Of a stretch of DNA of 24,355 nt, positions 6,907 through 14,839 are shown piece after piece. How positions within the stretch are numbered: position 1 is the stretch's first letter; each line of letters opens with the position of its first letter. The DNA is from an uncultured Thomasclavelia sp. (GTDB lineage: Bacteria > Bacillota_I > Bacilli_A > Erysipelotrichales > Coprobacillaceae), in assembly GCA_910588165.1 (NCBI GenBank), contig CAJUOR010000022.1, positions 1-24,355 on the forward strand. The letters run 5' to 3'. The notes under the pieces are model-generated. The model did no database searches, was not told the DNA's origin, and worked only from the letters and a program-made list of their open reading frames with translations. The position numbers and the translations under genes were made by a program.

Positions 6907-8606
6907 AATCTAATGTTGATTTACTGATTAAAAACGTTCAAGTTTTTAATACATCTATATGTTGTTTTCAATTAAAAGATGTGGCTCTTAGGGGTCATGT
7001 CTTTTACCTTATAGAAGACCGGCTGAATATTGAAGCGCAACAAGTCATAGATGGACAAGGTAAATATATGCTCCCGGGGCTAATTGATATTCATACACAT
7101 GCCGAAAGCTCTATGACATATCCGGCGATGTTCTATGAGGCAGTGCTATGCCACGGAACAACAACCTGCGTGATTGACCCGCATGAAATTGCCAACGTGA
7201 AAGGATTAGAGGGAGTCAACGTCTTTTTAAATAATGTCAAGAACTTAGATATATTTTTCGGTATTCCTTCTTCTGTTCCTTCTACTAATAGTCATTTAGA
7301 AACAACCGGAGGCAAGATTGATTTAGAAGATGTTAAGTCTTTGTTGTTTCATCCGAAAATTAAATGCTTAGGTGAAGTCATGAATTTTGTGGATATGCAA
7401 AGTGAACATTCAAAGATTAAAGAGATGATTGCTCTATGTAAAAAGTTACGACCTGATATATGTATTGAAGGACATTGTCCGAAACTATCCGGGCAAGATT
7501 TATCTTATTATTTATATTGCGGTGTCGATGCCGATCATACACAACAGACGCCTGAATCTATTTTAGAGAAAACAAGCAAAGGAATGTTTATTGAAATGCA
7601 GGGGAAAAGTATTACCCCTGAAAATATCAATACGATTGTCAAACATGAGCTTTATGAGATGATTGCTTTTGTGACAGATGATACAATGCCTCATCATTTA
7701 GTTCATGGACATCTCAATGAAGTGATTAAAAAAGCCGTGTTGTGCGGTATGCCTATCGAAAAAGCCATTTATTGTGCCACATATACACCAGCTAGGCGTA
7801 TGCATTTAGATGATAGAGGTATGATTGCCCCCGGCAAACAGGCGGACTTTATTTTATTAGAGGATTTAGGTAATTTATCTTGTTTAGAAGTTTATAAAAT
7901 GGGTCAAAAACACTATCCTCAAGTTTTGCCACAACCACATTTCCCCAAAGATTTTTACCACAGTCTTCAATTAAAACCATTTCAATTAGAAGATTTCCAA
8001 TTGCCAAAGGTTAAGGGAAGTCATGTTAAGGTAAATGTGATTGAAATCTTCCCAAATTCTACTTTTACTAAGCGTATCGAGGAAGTATTAGAAGTCAATG
8101 AGGGTGTAATTAACTATCAAAAAGCGGGATTATCCTTAATTTGTGTTTTTGAACGTTATGGGAAAAACCATCATCATAGCTATGCGTTGGTAAAAGGTGC
8201 TTTCACGCAAAAGGCAGCTGTCGCTACGACTTGGGCACACGATCATCATAATTTTATGGTTATGGGCAATGAGCCTTCCTTGATGTTGCAAATAGCTAAT
8301 GCCGTATACGAGGTCAATGGAGGCTATGGGGTTTGCACACCTAATCAACAAGCCTTAACACCTTTACCAATCGGTGGCATCGTTAGCGACCAGCCGATTG
8401 AAGTTTTAGCTGAGCAGTTAAAAAAGGTCGCTGACTTGATGGAAGAAGCTGGCTATCATCACATGAATCCGATTATGTCATTTGCGACGTTATCGTTGCC
8501 GGCTTCGCCTGAAATTAAAATTACAGATGTAGGTATGATTGAAGTGAGAACACAAAAAATCATTCCTTTAATCGTTGAGGAGGCAGAACATGAAAACATT
8601 AGTTAA
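6882..8606 (+). CDS. ade: Adenine deaminase
   Basis: Metal-dependent amidohydrolase that converts adenine to hypoxanthine plus ammonia. About 574 residues, the normal length. Hallmarks: PGLIDIHTHAESSM (the His-x-His metal ligands followed by the conserved ESSM), HGTTTCVIDPHEIANV, LGEVMNF, GHCPKLSGQDL...DADH, FVTDD, and a C-terminal WAHDHHN. The start is uncertain. ATG 6882 and ATG 6870 both lie inside the tail of the binding-protein gene, and neither has a strong SD; I prefer 6882. The ~25-base overlap implies coupling to the importer genes. It is the key evidence for a purine role of the operon, and it matches the adenine-type riboswitch upstream. Confidence 0.93.
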   Translation: MESNIKRLESNVDLLIKNVQVFNTSICCFQLKDVALRGHVFYLIEDRLNIEAQQVIDGQGKYMLPGLIDIHTHAESSMTYPAMFYEAVLCHGTTTCVIDPHEIANVKGLEGVNVFLNNVKNLDIFFGIPSSVPSTNSHLETTGGKIDLEDVKSLLFHPKIKCLGEVMNFVDMQSEHSKIKEMIALCKKLRPDICIEGHCPKLSGQDLSYYLYCGVDADHTQQTPESILEKTSKGMFIEMQGKSITPENINTIVKHELYEMIAFVTDDTMPHHLVHGHLNEVIKKAVLCGMPIEKAIYCATYTPARRMHLDDRGMIAPGKQADFILLEDLGNLSCLEVYKMGQKHYPQVLPQPHFPKDFYHSLQLKPFQLEDFQLPKVKGSHVKVNVIEIFPNSTFTKRIEEVLEVNEGVINYQKAGLSLICVFERYGKNHHHSYALVKGAFTQKAAVATTWAHDHHNFMVMGNEPSLMLQIANAVYEVNGGYGVCTPNQQALTPLPIGGIVSDQPIEVLAEQLKKVADLMEEAGYHHMNPIMSFATLSLPASPEIKITDVGMIEVRTQKIIPLIVEEAEHENIS

Positions 8607-9903
8607 AAATGTTATCGTTTTAACGATGAATGAAAAAATGGATACTTATGATAATGGCTATCTTATTTTTGAAAACGATACAATTTTAGAGGTGGGTAGT
8701 GGTTCTCCTGAAAATTTTTCAGGGGAGATTATTGATGGCAAACGGGCGATTTTAATGCCCGGTATGATCAATACACATACCCATGCGGGAATGATTCCTT
8801 TTCGTTCTTTAGGTGATGATTGTCCGGATCGTTTAAGACGCTTCCTATTCCCTTTAGAAAATGCTTGTATGACTTCAAAATTAGCGAGTTTAAGTACGGA
8901 ATACGCCATAGCGGAAATGCTTTTAGGAGGTGTTACGTGCTTAGCCGATATGTATTATTTTGAAGATCAATTAGTTGATGTCGTACAAAAAACAGGTATG
9001 CGAGCTTTATTGGGCGAAACGTTGATTGATTTTAAGACATGCGATACAAAAGAAGCTTTTGGTGGTTTTGATATCATTGAAACAATGACTAAAATGCCTC
9101 AAAAGGCTTTGGTAACACCTATGCTTGCCCCTCATGCGACCAATACTGTTTCAAAAGAAGTTTTAGAAAAGGTAAATGCACTGTCTTTAAAATATCGTTT
9201 GCCTTGGATGATGCATATTTCGGAAATGGATTATGAAATGCAGTTGTTTAAAGACCAATATCAGATGACACCGGTTGAATACTTGGAAAGTATCGGTGTT
9301 TTAAGCAACCGTTTGATTATGGCTCATGGTATTCATTTGACGAAACACGATATTCAATTGATGAAGCAGTATGGTGTTACTTTAGCGCATTGCATCGGTT
9401 CAAATACAAAAGCCGGGAAAGGTGTTGCTCCGATTCAAGCCCTTCTTAAAGCAGGTGTTACCGTTGGTTTAGGCACAGATGGACCATCGAGTGGCAATAC
9501 ATTAGATTTATTTGTGCAGATGCGGTTATTTGCCTCTTTCCATAAAACATGGTTAAAGGATAGAGCTGCTTTTCCATCGCCTGAAATCGTTAAATTAGCG
9601 ACGATTAAAGGCGCTAAAACACTACATTTAGAAGATAAAATCGGTTCTTTGGAAAAAGGCAAGCAAGCAGATTTTATTTTAATTGAAACAGATAGTGTGA
9701 ATATGTTTCCGATTCATGATCCCTATGCCGCTATTGTTTATAGTGCCAATGCCTCAAATGTCAAAGACGTTTATGTGGCAGGTAAACAGTTAGTTAAAGA
9801 TAAGAAGTTATGTCATATTGATTTAAGTGATTTGAAGGCTCGTCTATGGCAAGAAATGGCAGACTTCAATAAACAGGCAAAGAAAGCAAGTCAAAGCTTG
9901 TGA
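8590..9903 (+). CDS. Amidohydrolase of the MTA/SAH deaminase (TrzA/AtzA-like) group
   Basis: 437 residues. Metal ligands are visible as His63-x-His65 (NTHTHAGM), MMHISE, MAHGIH and GLGTDG (the catalytic Asp), in the order found in 5'-methylthioadenosine/S-adenosylhomocysteine deaminases. These enzymes deaminate the adenine ring of nucleosides. C-terminal GSLEKGKQADFILIE is typical. I chose ATG 8590 over a start 15 bases upstream because GAGGAGG sits correctly in front of it. It overlaps ade by 17 bases. Likely role here: handling adenosine-type compounds beside free adenine. A guanine or cytosine-type deaminase is possible, since the family is broad. Last gene of the operon; I see no strong terminator after it. 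Confidence 0.85.
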   Translation: MKTLVKNVIVLTMNEKMDTYDNGYLIFENDTILEVGSGSPENFSGEIIDGKRAILMPGMINTHTHAGMIPFRSLGDDCPDRLRRFLFPLENACMTSKLASLSTEYAIAEMLLGGVTCLADMYYFEDQLVDVVQKTGMRALLGETLIDFKTCDTKEAFGGFDIIETMTKMPQKALVTPMLAPHATNTVSKEVLEKVNALSLKYRLPWMMHISEMDYEMQLFKDQYQMTPVEYLESIGVLSNRLIMAHGIHLTKHDIQLMKQYGVTLAHCIGSNTKAGKGVAPIQALLKAGVTVGLGTDGPSSGNTLDLFVQMRLFASFHKTWLKDRAAFPSPEIVKLATIKGAKTLHLEDKIGSLEKGKQADFILIETDSVNMFPIHDPYAAIVYSANASNVKDVYVAGKQLVKDKKLCHIDLSDLKARLWQEMADFNKQAKKASQSL

Positions 9904-9925
9904 TTTTTAGGTGATATGTTATAAT
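9898..9925 (+). promoter_or_regulatory. Promoter of thyA-folA-plsC
   Basis: TTGTGA (9898-9903, on the stop of the previous gene), a 16-base spacer, TATAAT (9920-9925) preceded by TGT (extended -10). Transcription would start a few bases before the GAAAGGGTG Shine-Dalgarno of thyA. Confidence 0.7.
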
Positions 9926-9950
9926 AGGGTGAACGAAAGGGTGAAAAAGA

Positions 9951-10829
9951 ATGAAACAATATTTAGATATGTGTCGTTATATTTTAGAAAATGGAGAAGA
10001 TCGTGATGATCGAACAGGAACTGGGACAAGAAGTGTTTTCGGTTATCAAGCACGTTACGATTTAAGAGATGGTTTTCCTTTACTCACTACAAAGAAAATG
10101 TTCTTGCGTCCGATTGCCGAGGAGTTACTGTGGTTTATTAAAGGTGATACGAATATTAAGTATTTAGTTGATCGCAACGTTAAAATTTGGAACGATTGGC
10201 CTTATGAAAAATATACCAAAAGTGAAGCCTATCAAGGCGAAAGTATGGAAGAATTTATTGATAAAATTAAAAACGATGAAGCTTTCGCTAAGGAATTTGG
10301 TGAATTGGGTCCGGTTTACGGTAAACAATGGCGTGATTTTAATGATGAGGGTGTGGATCAGGTTGCTAAGTTAGTGGAAGATTTAAAAAATAATCCATTC
10401 TCAAGACGCCATATTATATGTGCTTGGAATCCTGCCCAAGTAGATAAGATGGCATTACCGCCTTGCCACGCTTTCTTGCAATTCTATGTCAGCAATGATC
10501 ACAAATATTTGTCATGTCAGTTATATCAGCGAAGTGCGGATACTTTCTTAGGGGTGCCTTTCAATATTGCTTCTTATGCTTTATTTACCACAATGTTAGC
10601 TCAGGTGTGCGGTTATGAAGCTAAAGAATTTGTGCATACGGTCGGAGATGCTCATATTTATAAAGATCACTTTGATGTTGTGAAAGAACAGCTTCAAAGA
10701 GAACCTTATCCAAAATGTCAGTTGATTTTAAATCCGGAAGTAAAGAGTATTTTTGATTTTAAGATTGAGGATATTAAAATCAAAGACTATCAAAGTCACG
10801 GCAAGTTAGTCGGAAAGGTGAGTGTCTAA
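9951..10829 (+). CDS. thyA: Thymidylate synthase
   Basis: Makes dTMP from dUMP using methylene-tetrahydrofolate and leaves dihydrofolate. 292 residues. N-terminal DDRTGTGTRSVFG, catalytic cysteine in LPPCHAFLQFYV, and the dUMP-binding stretch CQLYQRSADTFLGVPFNIASY. It is longer than the E. coli enzyme (264) because of an insertion around residues 85-115 (KYTKSEAYQGESMEEF), as in the Lactobacillus casei type. The next gene, DHFR, begins at the base after its stop codon and regenerates the folate it oxidises. Confidence 0.98.
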   Translation: MKQYLDMCRYILENGEDRDDRTGTGTRSVFGYQARYDLRDGFPLLTTKKMFLRPIAEELLWFIKGDTNIKYLVDRNVKIWNDWPYEKYTKSEAYQGESMEEFIDKIKNDEAFAKEFGELGPVYGKQWRDFNDEGVDQVAKLVEDLKNNPFSRRHIICAWNPAQVDKMALPPCHAFLQFYVSNDHKYLSCQLYQRSADTFLGVPFNIASYALFTTMLAQVCGYEAKEFVHTVGDAHIYKDHFDVVKEQLQREPYPKCQLILNPEVKSIFDFKIEDIKIKDYQSHGKLVGKVSV

Positions 10830-11312
10830 ATGATTGATATTGTAGTGGCAACAGACAAAAACAATCTGATTGGAACTGATAAAACAGCTAACCATATACC
10901 ATGGCATAACAAAGAAGATTTTCAACATTTTCGAGCGTTAACCATAGGGAAAACTATTTTAATGGGTAAAAATACGTATGAAGCGATTGGGAAACCTTTA
11001 CCTAAACGCCATACGATTGTCTTAAGCTTTGAGATGTTGTATGATTTACCTGAAAATGTCAGTTGTGCCACAGATTTAGAAAAAGTGATTCGAGAATATC
11101 AAGAAAGGCAAGAAGATTTATACATTTGCGGTGGGGCAAGTGTTTATCGTTGTGCCTTGCCTTATGGTGATCGTTTAATTCTTTCCAGAATTCCCGGAGA
11201 TTACGAAGGAAATGTATGGTTTCCGGAGTTTGAGGATTTATATGAATTAGAAAGTATCGAACCCAAAGAAACTTTCCAATTAGAAATATACCGGAGGAAG
11301 TCATCATGTTAA
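10830..11312 (+). CDS. folA: Dihydrofolate reductase
   Basis: Reduces dihydrofolate to tetrahydrofolate with NADPH; partner of ThyA upstream. 160 residues (normal). Hallmarks: NNLIG near the N-terminus, IPWHNKEDFQHFRALTIG with the catalytic acidic residue, MGKNTYEAIGKPLPKRHTIV, and ICGGASVYR (NADPH-binding GG). The start immediately follows the thyA stop, with the SD GGAAAGGTGAG in the thyA tail. It overlaps plsC by seven bases. Confidence 0.97.
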   Translation: MIDIVVATDKNNLIGTDKTANHIPWHNKEDFQHFRALTIGKTILMGKNTYEAIGKPLPKRHTIVLSFEMLYDLPENVSCATDLEKVIREYQERQEDLYICGGASVYRCALPYGDRLILSRIPGDYEGNVWFPEFEDLYELESIEPKETFQLEIYRRKSSC

Positions 11313-12025
11313 GAATCGCAATGCTGATTGTGCGTGGCTTGTTTTCTCTTCCAATATGGTTTATCCAACTGCAAAAAATAAAGGAAGATGAGAGTGTCAG
11401 TCGTGAACAACGCTATGCCTTAGCTCAAAAGATATGTGCTTGGATTATAAAACATGGCAGTATTAAGCCGACAGTTAGTGGTATTGAGAATTTACCTAGT
11501 GAAGATGGCTATTTAATAGCGCCTAATCATCAAGGGTTATTTGACGCTGTTTTGCTTTGTGATAGTCACCCTCGTTTTACAACTGCGGTTGTTAAAATCG
11601 AGTTGATAAATGTCTTTTTTGTGAAAGATTTGATTAAATTACTCAAAGCTCATGCGATGGATCGTCAAAATCTAAGACAGTCTATGCAAGTGATCCGAGC
11701 AGTCACAGATGATTTAAAAAACGGCATTAACTGTATCATTTTTCCGGAAGGGACACGCTCTAAAATGGGAAATACGATGGGTGAATTTAAAGGCGGTTCT
11801 TTTAAAAGTGCTGTCAATGCGAAAGCAACGATTGTGCCCGTCGCTATGATTGACTGTTTTAAAGTTTTTGATGAGAATAGTTGTCGAGCTGTTTATCCGC
11901 AGCTTCATTATCTAACACCGATTACTTATGAACAATATCAGGATATGTCGACAGAAGAAATAGCACGATTAGTTAAAAGTCGTATTCAAGAAAAAATAGA
12001 TGAATGTCTTACAGAGGTCAGATAA
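11306..12025 (+). CDS. plsC: 1-acyl-sn-glycerol-3-phosphate acyltransferase (PlsC family)
   Basis: Adds the second acyl chain to lysophosphatidate to make phosphatidate. 239 residues. An N-terminal hydrophobic helix (about 3-22) anchors it in the membrane. Catalytic motif NHQGLFD at 74-80 has the His-x4-Asp; Gly replaces the more usual Ser after NHQ. Substrate motif FPEGTRS is at 146-152. The start overlaps the DHFR gene, with SD CGGAGGA in it. It is the last gene of the thyA operon. The functional link to folate is unclear and may be only positional. Confidence 0.93.
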   Translation: MLRIAMLIVRGLFSLPIWFIQLQKIKEDESVSREQRYALAQKICAWIIKHGSIKPTVSGIENLPSEDGYLIAPNHQGLFDAVLLCDSHPRFTTAVVKIELINVFFVKDLIKLLKAHAMDRQNLRQSMQVIRAVTDDLKNGINCIIFPEGTRSKMGNTMGEFKGGSFKSAVNAKATIVPVAMIDCFKVFDENSCRAVYPQLHYLTPITYEQYQDMSTEEIARLVKSRIQEKIDECLTEVR

Positions 12026-12040
12026 ATACTGACCTTTGTT
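12015..12040 (+). terminator. Weak terminator after plsC
   Basis: Stem AGGTCAG / CTGACCT (12015-12021 and 12029-12035) spanning the plsC stop codon, followed by an interrupted T tract (TTGTT). Readthrough into the next gene is possible. Confidence 0.55.
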
Positions 12041-12062
12041 TATTTGGGAAAGGGGGCCTTGA

Positions 12063-12599
12063 ATGCCTAGAAAAGTCAAACTGTATATTGCGGTTAGTTT
12101 AGATGGTTATATTGCGGATATTCATGGAGGTGTTGAGTGGTTGGATAACTGTCAGCTACCTGATTACATCAGCTATGATTACGATAATTTTATTCAAACT
12201 ATTGATACTGTTATTATGGGAAAAACAACTTATACACAAGTGATTCAAGAACTTTCGCCAAATGCTTGGCCTTATAAACAATGTTTAACTTATGTCTTAA
12301 CCCATCAAACATTAGAAAATAAAGAGAATATTATTTTTTACCGAGGCGATTTAGTTAGTTTAATCAACGATTTAAAACACCAATCCGGTAAAGATATATG
12401 GATTTGCGGCGGTGCGAATGTGATTGAACAATTACGCAAGGAGGACTTAATTGATATTTATCATTTGACAGTTGCTCCTATCTTATTAGGAGAGGGCATT
12501 AGATTATTTACGCAGACACAAAGTCGAAATCTTGATTTTGTTAAAAGCTATCAAGATGGGGCTTTTGTGAATGTTGTTTATACAAGGAAAAGAGATTGA
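12063..12599 (+). CDS. DHFR-like protein, RibD C-terminal family
   Basis: 178 residues. Resembles stand-alone RibD-C/DHFR-fold proteins (YyaP/YwjB type): YIAVSLDGYIADIHGGVEWL at the N-terminus, VIMGKTTY, ICGGANVI (nucleotide-binding), and HLTVAPILLGEGIRLF near the C-terminus. It is distinct in sequence from the true DHFR encoded about 0.75 kb upstream. Substrate unknown; an NADPH-dependent reductase is a reasonable family-level guess. SD AAGGGGG is strong. It shares a weak terminator boundary with plsC and may be part of the thyA transcript. Its stop codon overlaps the -35 of the proS leader promoter. Confidence 0.88.
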   Translation: MPRKVKLYIAVSLDGYIADIHGGVEWLDNCQLPDYISYDYDNFIQTIDTVIMGKTTYTQVIQELSPNAWPYKQCLTYVLTHQTLENKENIIFYRGDLVSLINDLKHQSGKDIWICGGANVIEQLRKEDLIDIYHLTVAPILLGEGIRLFTQTQSRNLDFVKSYQDGAFVNVVYTRKRD

Positions 12600-12623
12600 C
12601 ATTCCTTTTGTTTGTGTTAGAAT
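12596..12623 (+). promoter_or_regulatory. Promoter of the proS T-box leader
   Basis: Perfect TTGACA (12596-12601) overlapping the preceding stop codon, a 16-base spacer, and TAGAAT (12618-12623). Confidence 0.8.
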
Positions 12624-12629
12624 AATGGT

Positions 12630-12896
12630 GTTGAATATAGAAAAGCGATGACAAGAAACAGTAAATATTGAGGAAATGGTAGAGAGAAGGCGGACGGTGC
12701 AAGCCTTTATAGAATCAATGTTGAACCAGTCTTTGAGCTACGAAAGGAAAGATGAAAATCAAGTAAACTTCGTCGGGTTCTCCCGTAACAGAGATAGAGT
12801 ATGTTTGTACTTGAAGTGCGGTTTAAACCGAAATTAGGTGGTACCACGGGCTTTCTTGTTCGCCCTAAATAGCTATATGTCTATTTAGGGCTTTTT
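12630..12896 (+). promoter_or_regulatory. Proline T-box riboswitch (proS leader)
   Basis: Senses uncharged tRNA-Pro. The Stem I distal part AGAGAAGGCGGACGGTGCAAG lies near 12682-12702. The specifier region GAACCAG places CCA (Pro) at 12726-12728, followed by a purine. A CGGGTTCTCCCG stem is at about 12774-12785. The T-box proper AGGTGGTACCACGG is at 12836-12849, in which TGGT can pair with the 3' ACCA of a tRNA that has A as discriminator. The leader ends in an intrinsic terminator and is followed by proS, so specifier and gene agree. The gene-free interval before proS is explained by this element. Confidence 0.94.
12862..12896 (+). terminator. T-box terminator hairpin
   Basis: Perfect 11-bp stem GCCCTAAATAG / CTATTTAGGGC (12862-12872, 12881-12891), 8-base loop, then TTTTT. 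The upstream GGGC of the antiterminator region competes with its 5' arm. Confidence 0.92.
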
Positions 12897-12922
12897 ATTT
12901 TCAAGGAAAGGGGAGATAATCA

Positions 12923-14635
12923 ATGAAATTAGCTATGTTAATCGGAGAAAGATTTAAAGAAAAACCAATGGAAAGCACGGTCGATAGTCACGCCTTGATG
13001 CTAAGAGGCGGATACATGAAAAATGTTGCCAATGGGATTTATGCTTCTTATTTGCCATTAAAGAGAGTGACAAGAAAAATCGAGCAGATTATTCGTGAAG
13101 AAATGGACGCATTAGACGGTCAGGAAGTAAGTTTACCTGTTGTTTTACCCGCAAGTTATTGGCAGATGTCTAATCGTTATACAAGCGTTGGAAGTGAGTT
13201 GTTGCGTTTTGAAGATAGACATCATACACCTTATGTATTAGCGATGACGCATGAGGAAGCAGCTGTTATGCTTGTTAAGGATTATGCGCAAAGCTATACA
13301 AAATATCCATTGATGATTTATCAATTTCAAACTAAATTCAGAGATGAAGCAAGACCACGTGCCGGGTTGATTCGGGTGCGTGAATTTACGATGAAAGATG
13401 CTTATTCTTTTCATTTAACGCAAGAAGATTTAGAAGCTTACTATCAACGCTGTTTAGAAGCTTATCATCGTATATTTGAACGTGTTGGCTTACCGGAAGT
13501 GATTTCAGTTGCCTCAGATTCCGGAATGATGGGCGGTAATATTTCGCATGAATTTATGTTGCTTAATGAGATAGGCGAGGATAGTATTGCTGTTTGTCCA
13601 CATTGTGGCTACCACGCAAATGTTGAGGCAGCTTATCATGATGTACAAAATGAGATAAAGGAAAGAAAGGATTTAGAGCTAATCGCAACGCCTAATATCA
13701 AAACAATGGAGGGTTTGGTTAAGGCTTTAGCTGTTGATTTAAAACAGGTGATCAAAGCTGTGGTTTATCAAAAAAAGGCAACAAATGATGCCATCGTTAT
13801 CTTTATACGTGGCGATTTGGAAGTGAATGAAAGCAAATTAACCCGTCATTTAGGCTTTGAAATTGAGTTAGCCAATGATCAAACATTATCGGAAAATCAT
13901 CTATGTGCCGGCTTTATCGGACCCTATAGGTTAGATACAAAGGCAACGGTATTATATGACAATTCGTTAAAGCATTTAGAGAATTGTGTTTGTGGGGCAA
14001 ATCAAATAGATAAGCATTATCAGGGGTTATCTGTGGTTAGAGATTTACAGATTACCGACTGCTTTGATTTTAGTAAGATTAAAGAAGGTGCTATTTGTCC
14101 AGCCTGTCGACAAAATGGCATACAAATTCAAAAAGGAATTGAAGTAGGCAATATCTTTCAATTAGGCGATAAATATACAAAATCTATGGGAATGACTTAT
14201 GTGGATCAAAATGGTGTGCAACACTATCCATTGATGGGCTGTTATGGCATAGGGATAGGACGTTTAGCCGCTTCTCTTGTTGAGGCAAGACATGATCAAT
14301 ATGGTCCTATTTGGCCTATGGCTATCGCACCTTGGCAAGTACATATTTGTGCTTTAAGAAGTGATGCTTTAGAGGTTAAGCAAGTAGCTGAGAAGCTATA
14401 CCAAGATTTAAAACATCAACAGATTGAAGTCATCTATGATGATCGTCATGTGAGTGCGGGTGCGATGTTTAGTGATGCCGATTTATTAGGTGTGCCTATA
14501 CGTATTATTGTTAGTCCACGCAATTTGAAAAAGCAGATTTTAGAAATTAAAATGCGTGATGGTTCTTTGCACCAAGAGGTACCTTTAGATAAAGTATTAG
14601 AATTTATCGAAAAATCAGTTAAAGAAGCTCAATAA
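12923..14635 (+). CDS. proS: Prolyl-tRNA synthetase (bacterial type)
   Basis: Charges tRNA-Pro. 570 residues, typical for the bacterial form with an inserted editing domain. Class II motifs: PVVLPASYWQMSNRY (motif 1 region), FRDEARPRAGLIRVREFTMKDAYSFH (motif 2) and GIGIGRLAASLVE (motif 3). The insertion between motifs 2 and 3 (about 225-400) includes CPHCGYHAN and CPAC, which look like the usual cysteine pairs. The anticodon-binding domain is at the C-terminus (WQVHICAL, YDDRHVSAGAMFSDADLLGVP). Controlled by the proline T-box directly upstream; SD GGAAAGGGGAG. I found no clear terminator after it. Confidence 0.97.
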   Translation: MKLAMLIGERFKEKPMESTVDSHALMLRGGYMKNVANGIYASYLPLKRVTRKIEQIIREEMDALDGQEVSLPVVLPASYWQMSNRYTSVGSELLRFEDRHHTPYVLAMTHEEAAVMLVKDYAQSYTKYPLMIYQFQTKFRDEARPRAGLIRVREFTMKDAYSFHLTQEDLEAYYQRCLEAYHRIFERVGLPEVISVASDSGMMGGNISHEFMLLNEIGEDSIAVCPHCGYHANVEAAYHDVQNEIKERKDLELIATPNIKTMEGLVKALAVDLKQVIKAVVYQKKATNDAIVIFIRGDLEVNESKLTRHLGFEIELANDQTLSENHLCAGFIGPYRLDTKATVLYDNSLKHLENCVCGANQIDKHYQGLSVVRDLQITDCFDFSKIKEGAICPACRQNGIQIQKGIEVGNIFQLGDKYTKSMGMTYVDQNGVQHYPLMGCYGIGIGRLAASLVEARHDQYGPIWPMAIAPWQVHICALRSDALEVKQVAEKLYQDLKHQQIEVIYDDRHVSAGAMFSDADLLGVPIRIIVSPRNLKKQILEIKMRDGSLHQEVPLDKVLEFIEKSVKEAQ

Positions 14636-14748
14636 TAGTTTTACAATAAAAAAGTGTCGTTTTTTAGAAAATTTCAAGGTTTGACAAGCTTGATTTACGC
14701 TATTTAAAAACTTCTTTGAAATATTAAAAAATGATGATAAACACACAA

Positions 14749-14765
14749 TTTTTCTCTGAGAAAAA
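14749..14765 (+). repeat. Inverted repeat just upstream of the IMPDH promoter
   Basis: TTTTTCTC-T-GAGAAAAA, perfect 8-base arms around one base, ending three bases before the -35 box. Position suits an operator, but low-complexity sequence makes chance possible. The rest of 14636-14768 is AT-rich with no gene. Confidence 0.4.
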
Positions 14766-14768
14766 GCA

Positions 14769-14796
14769 TTGACATTTCGTCTAAAAGGTTTATAAT
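14769..14796 (+). promoter_or_regulatory. Promoter of the IMP dehydrogenase gene
   Basis: Consensus TTGACA (14769-14774), 16-base spacer, TATAAT (14791-14796), then a short leader with SD AAAGGAGAG before the ATG. No riboswitch is visible in the leader. Confidence 0.88.
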
Positions 14797-14839
14797 TAAG
14801 AAAATACAAAAAAACACATCAGAAAAGGAGAGAAAAAAC

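Noticed and set aside
10168..10374. Plus-strand frame of 68 codons inside thyA
   Set aside because: Out-of-frame shadow within the conserved thymidylate synthase insertion; no ribosome site.
14667..14722. Possible terminator after proS (ATTTCAAGG with CTTTGAAAT)
   Set aside because: The arms are far apart, the loop is large and no T run follows; it does not look like an intrinsic terminator.
14615..14809. Minus-strand frame of 64 codons between proS and guaB
   Set aside because: AT-rich low-complexity translation, no ribosome site, and it covers the guaB promoter.
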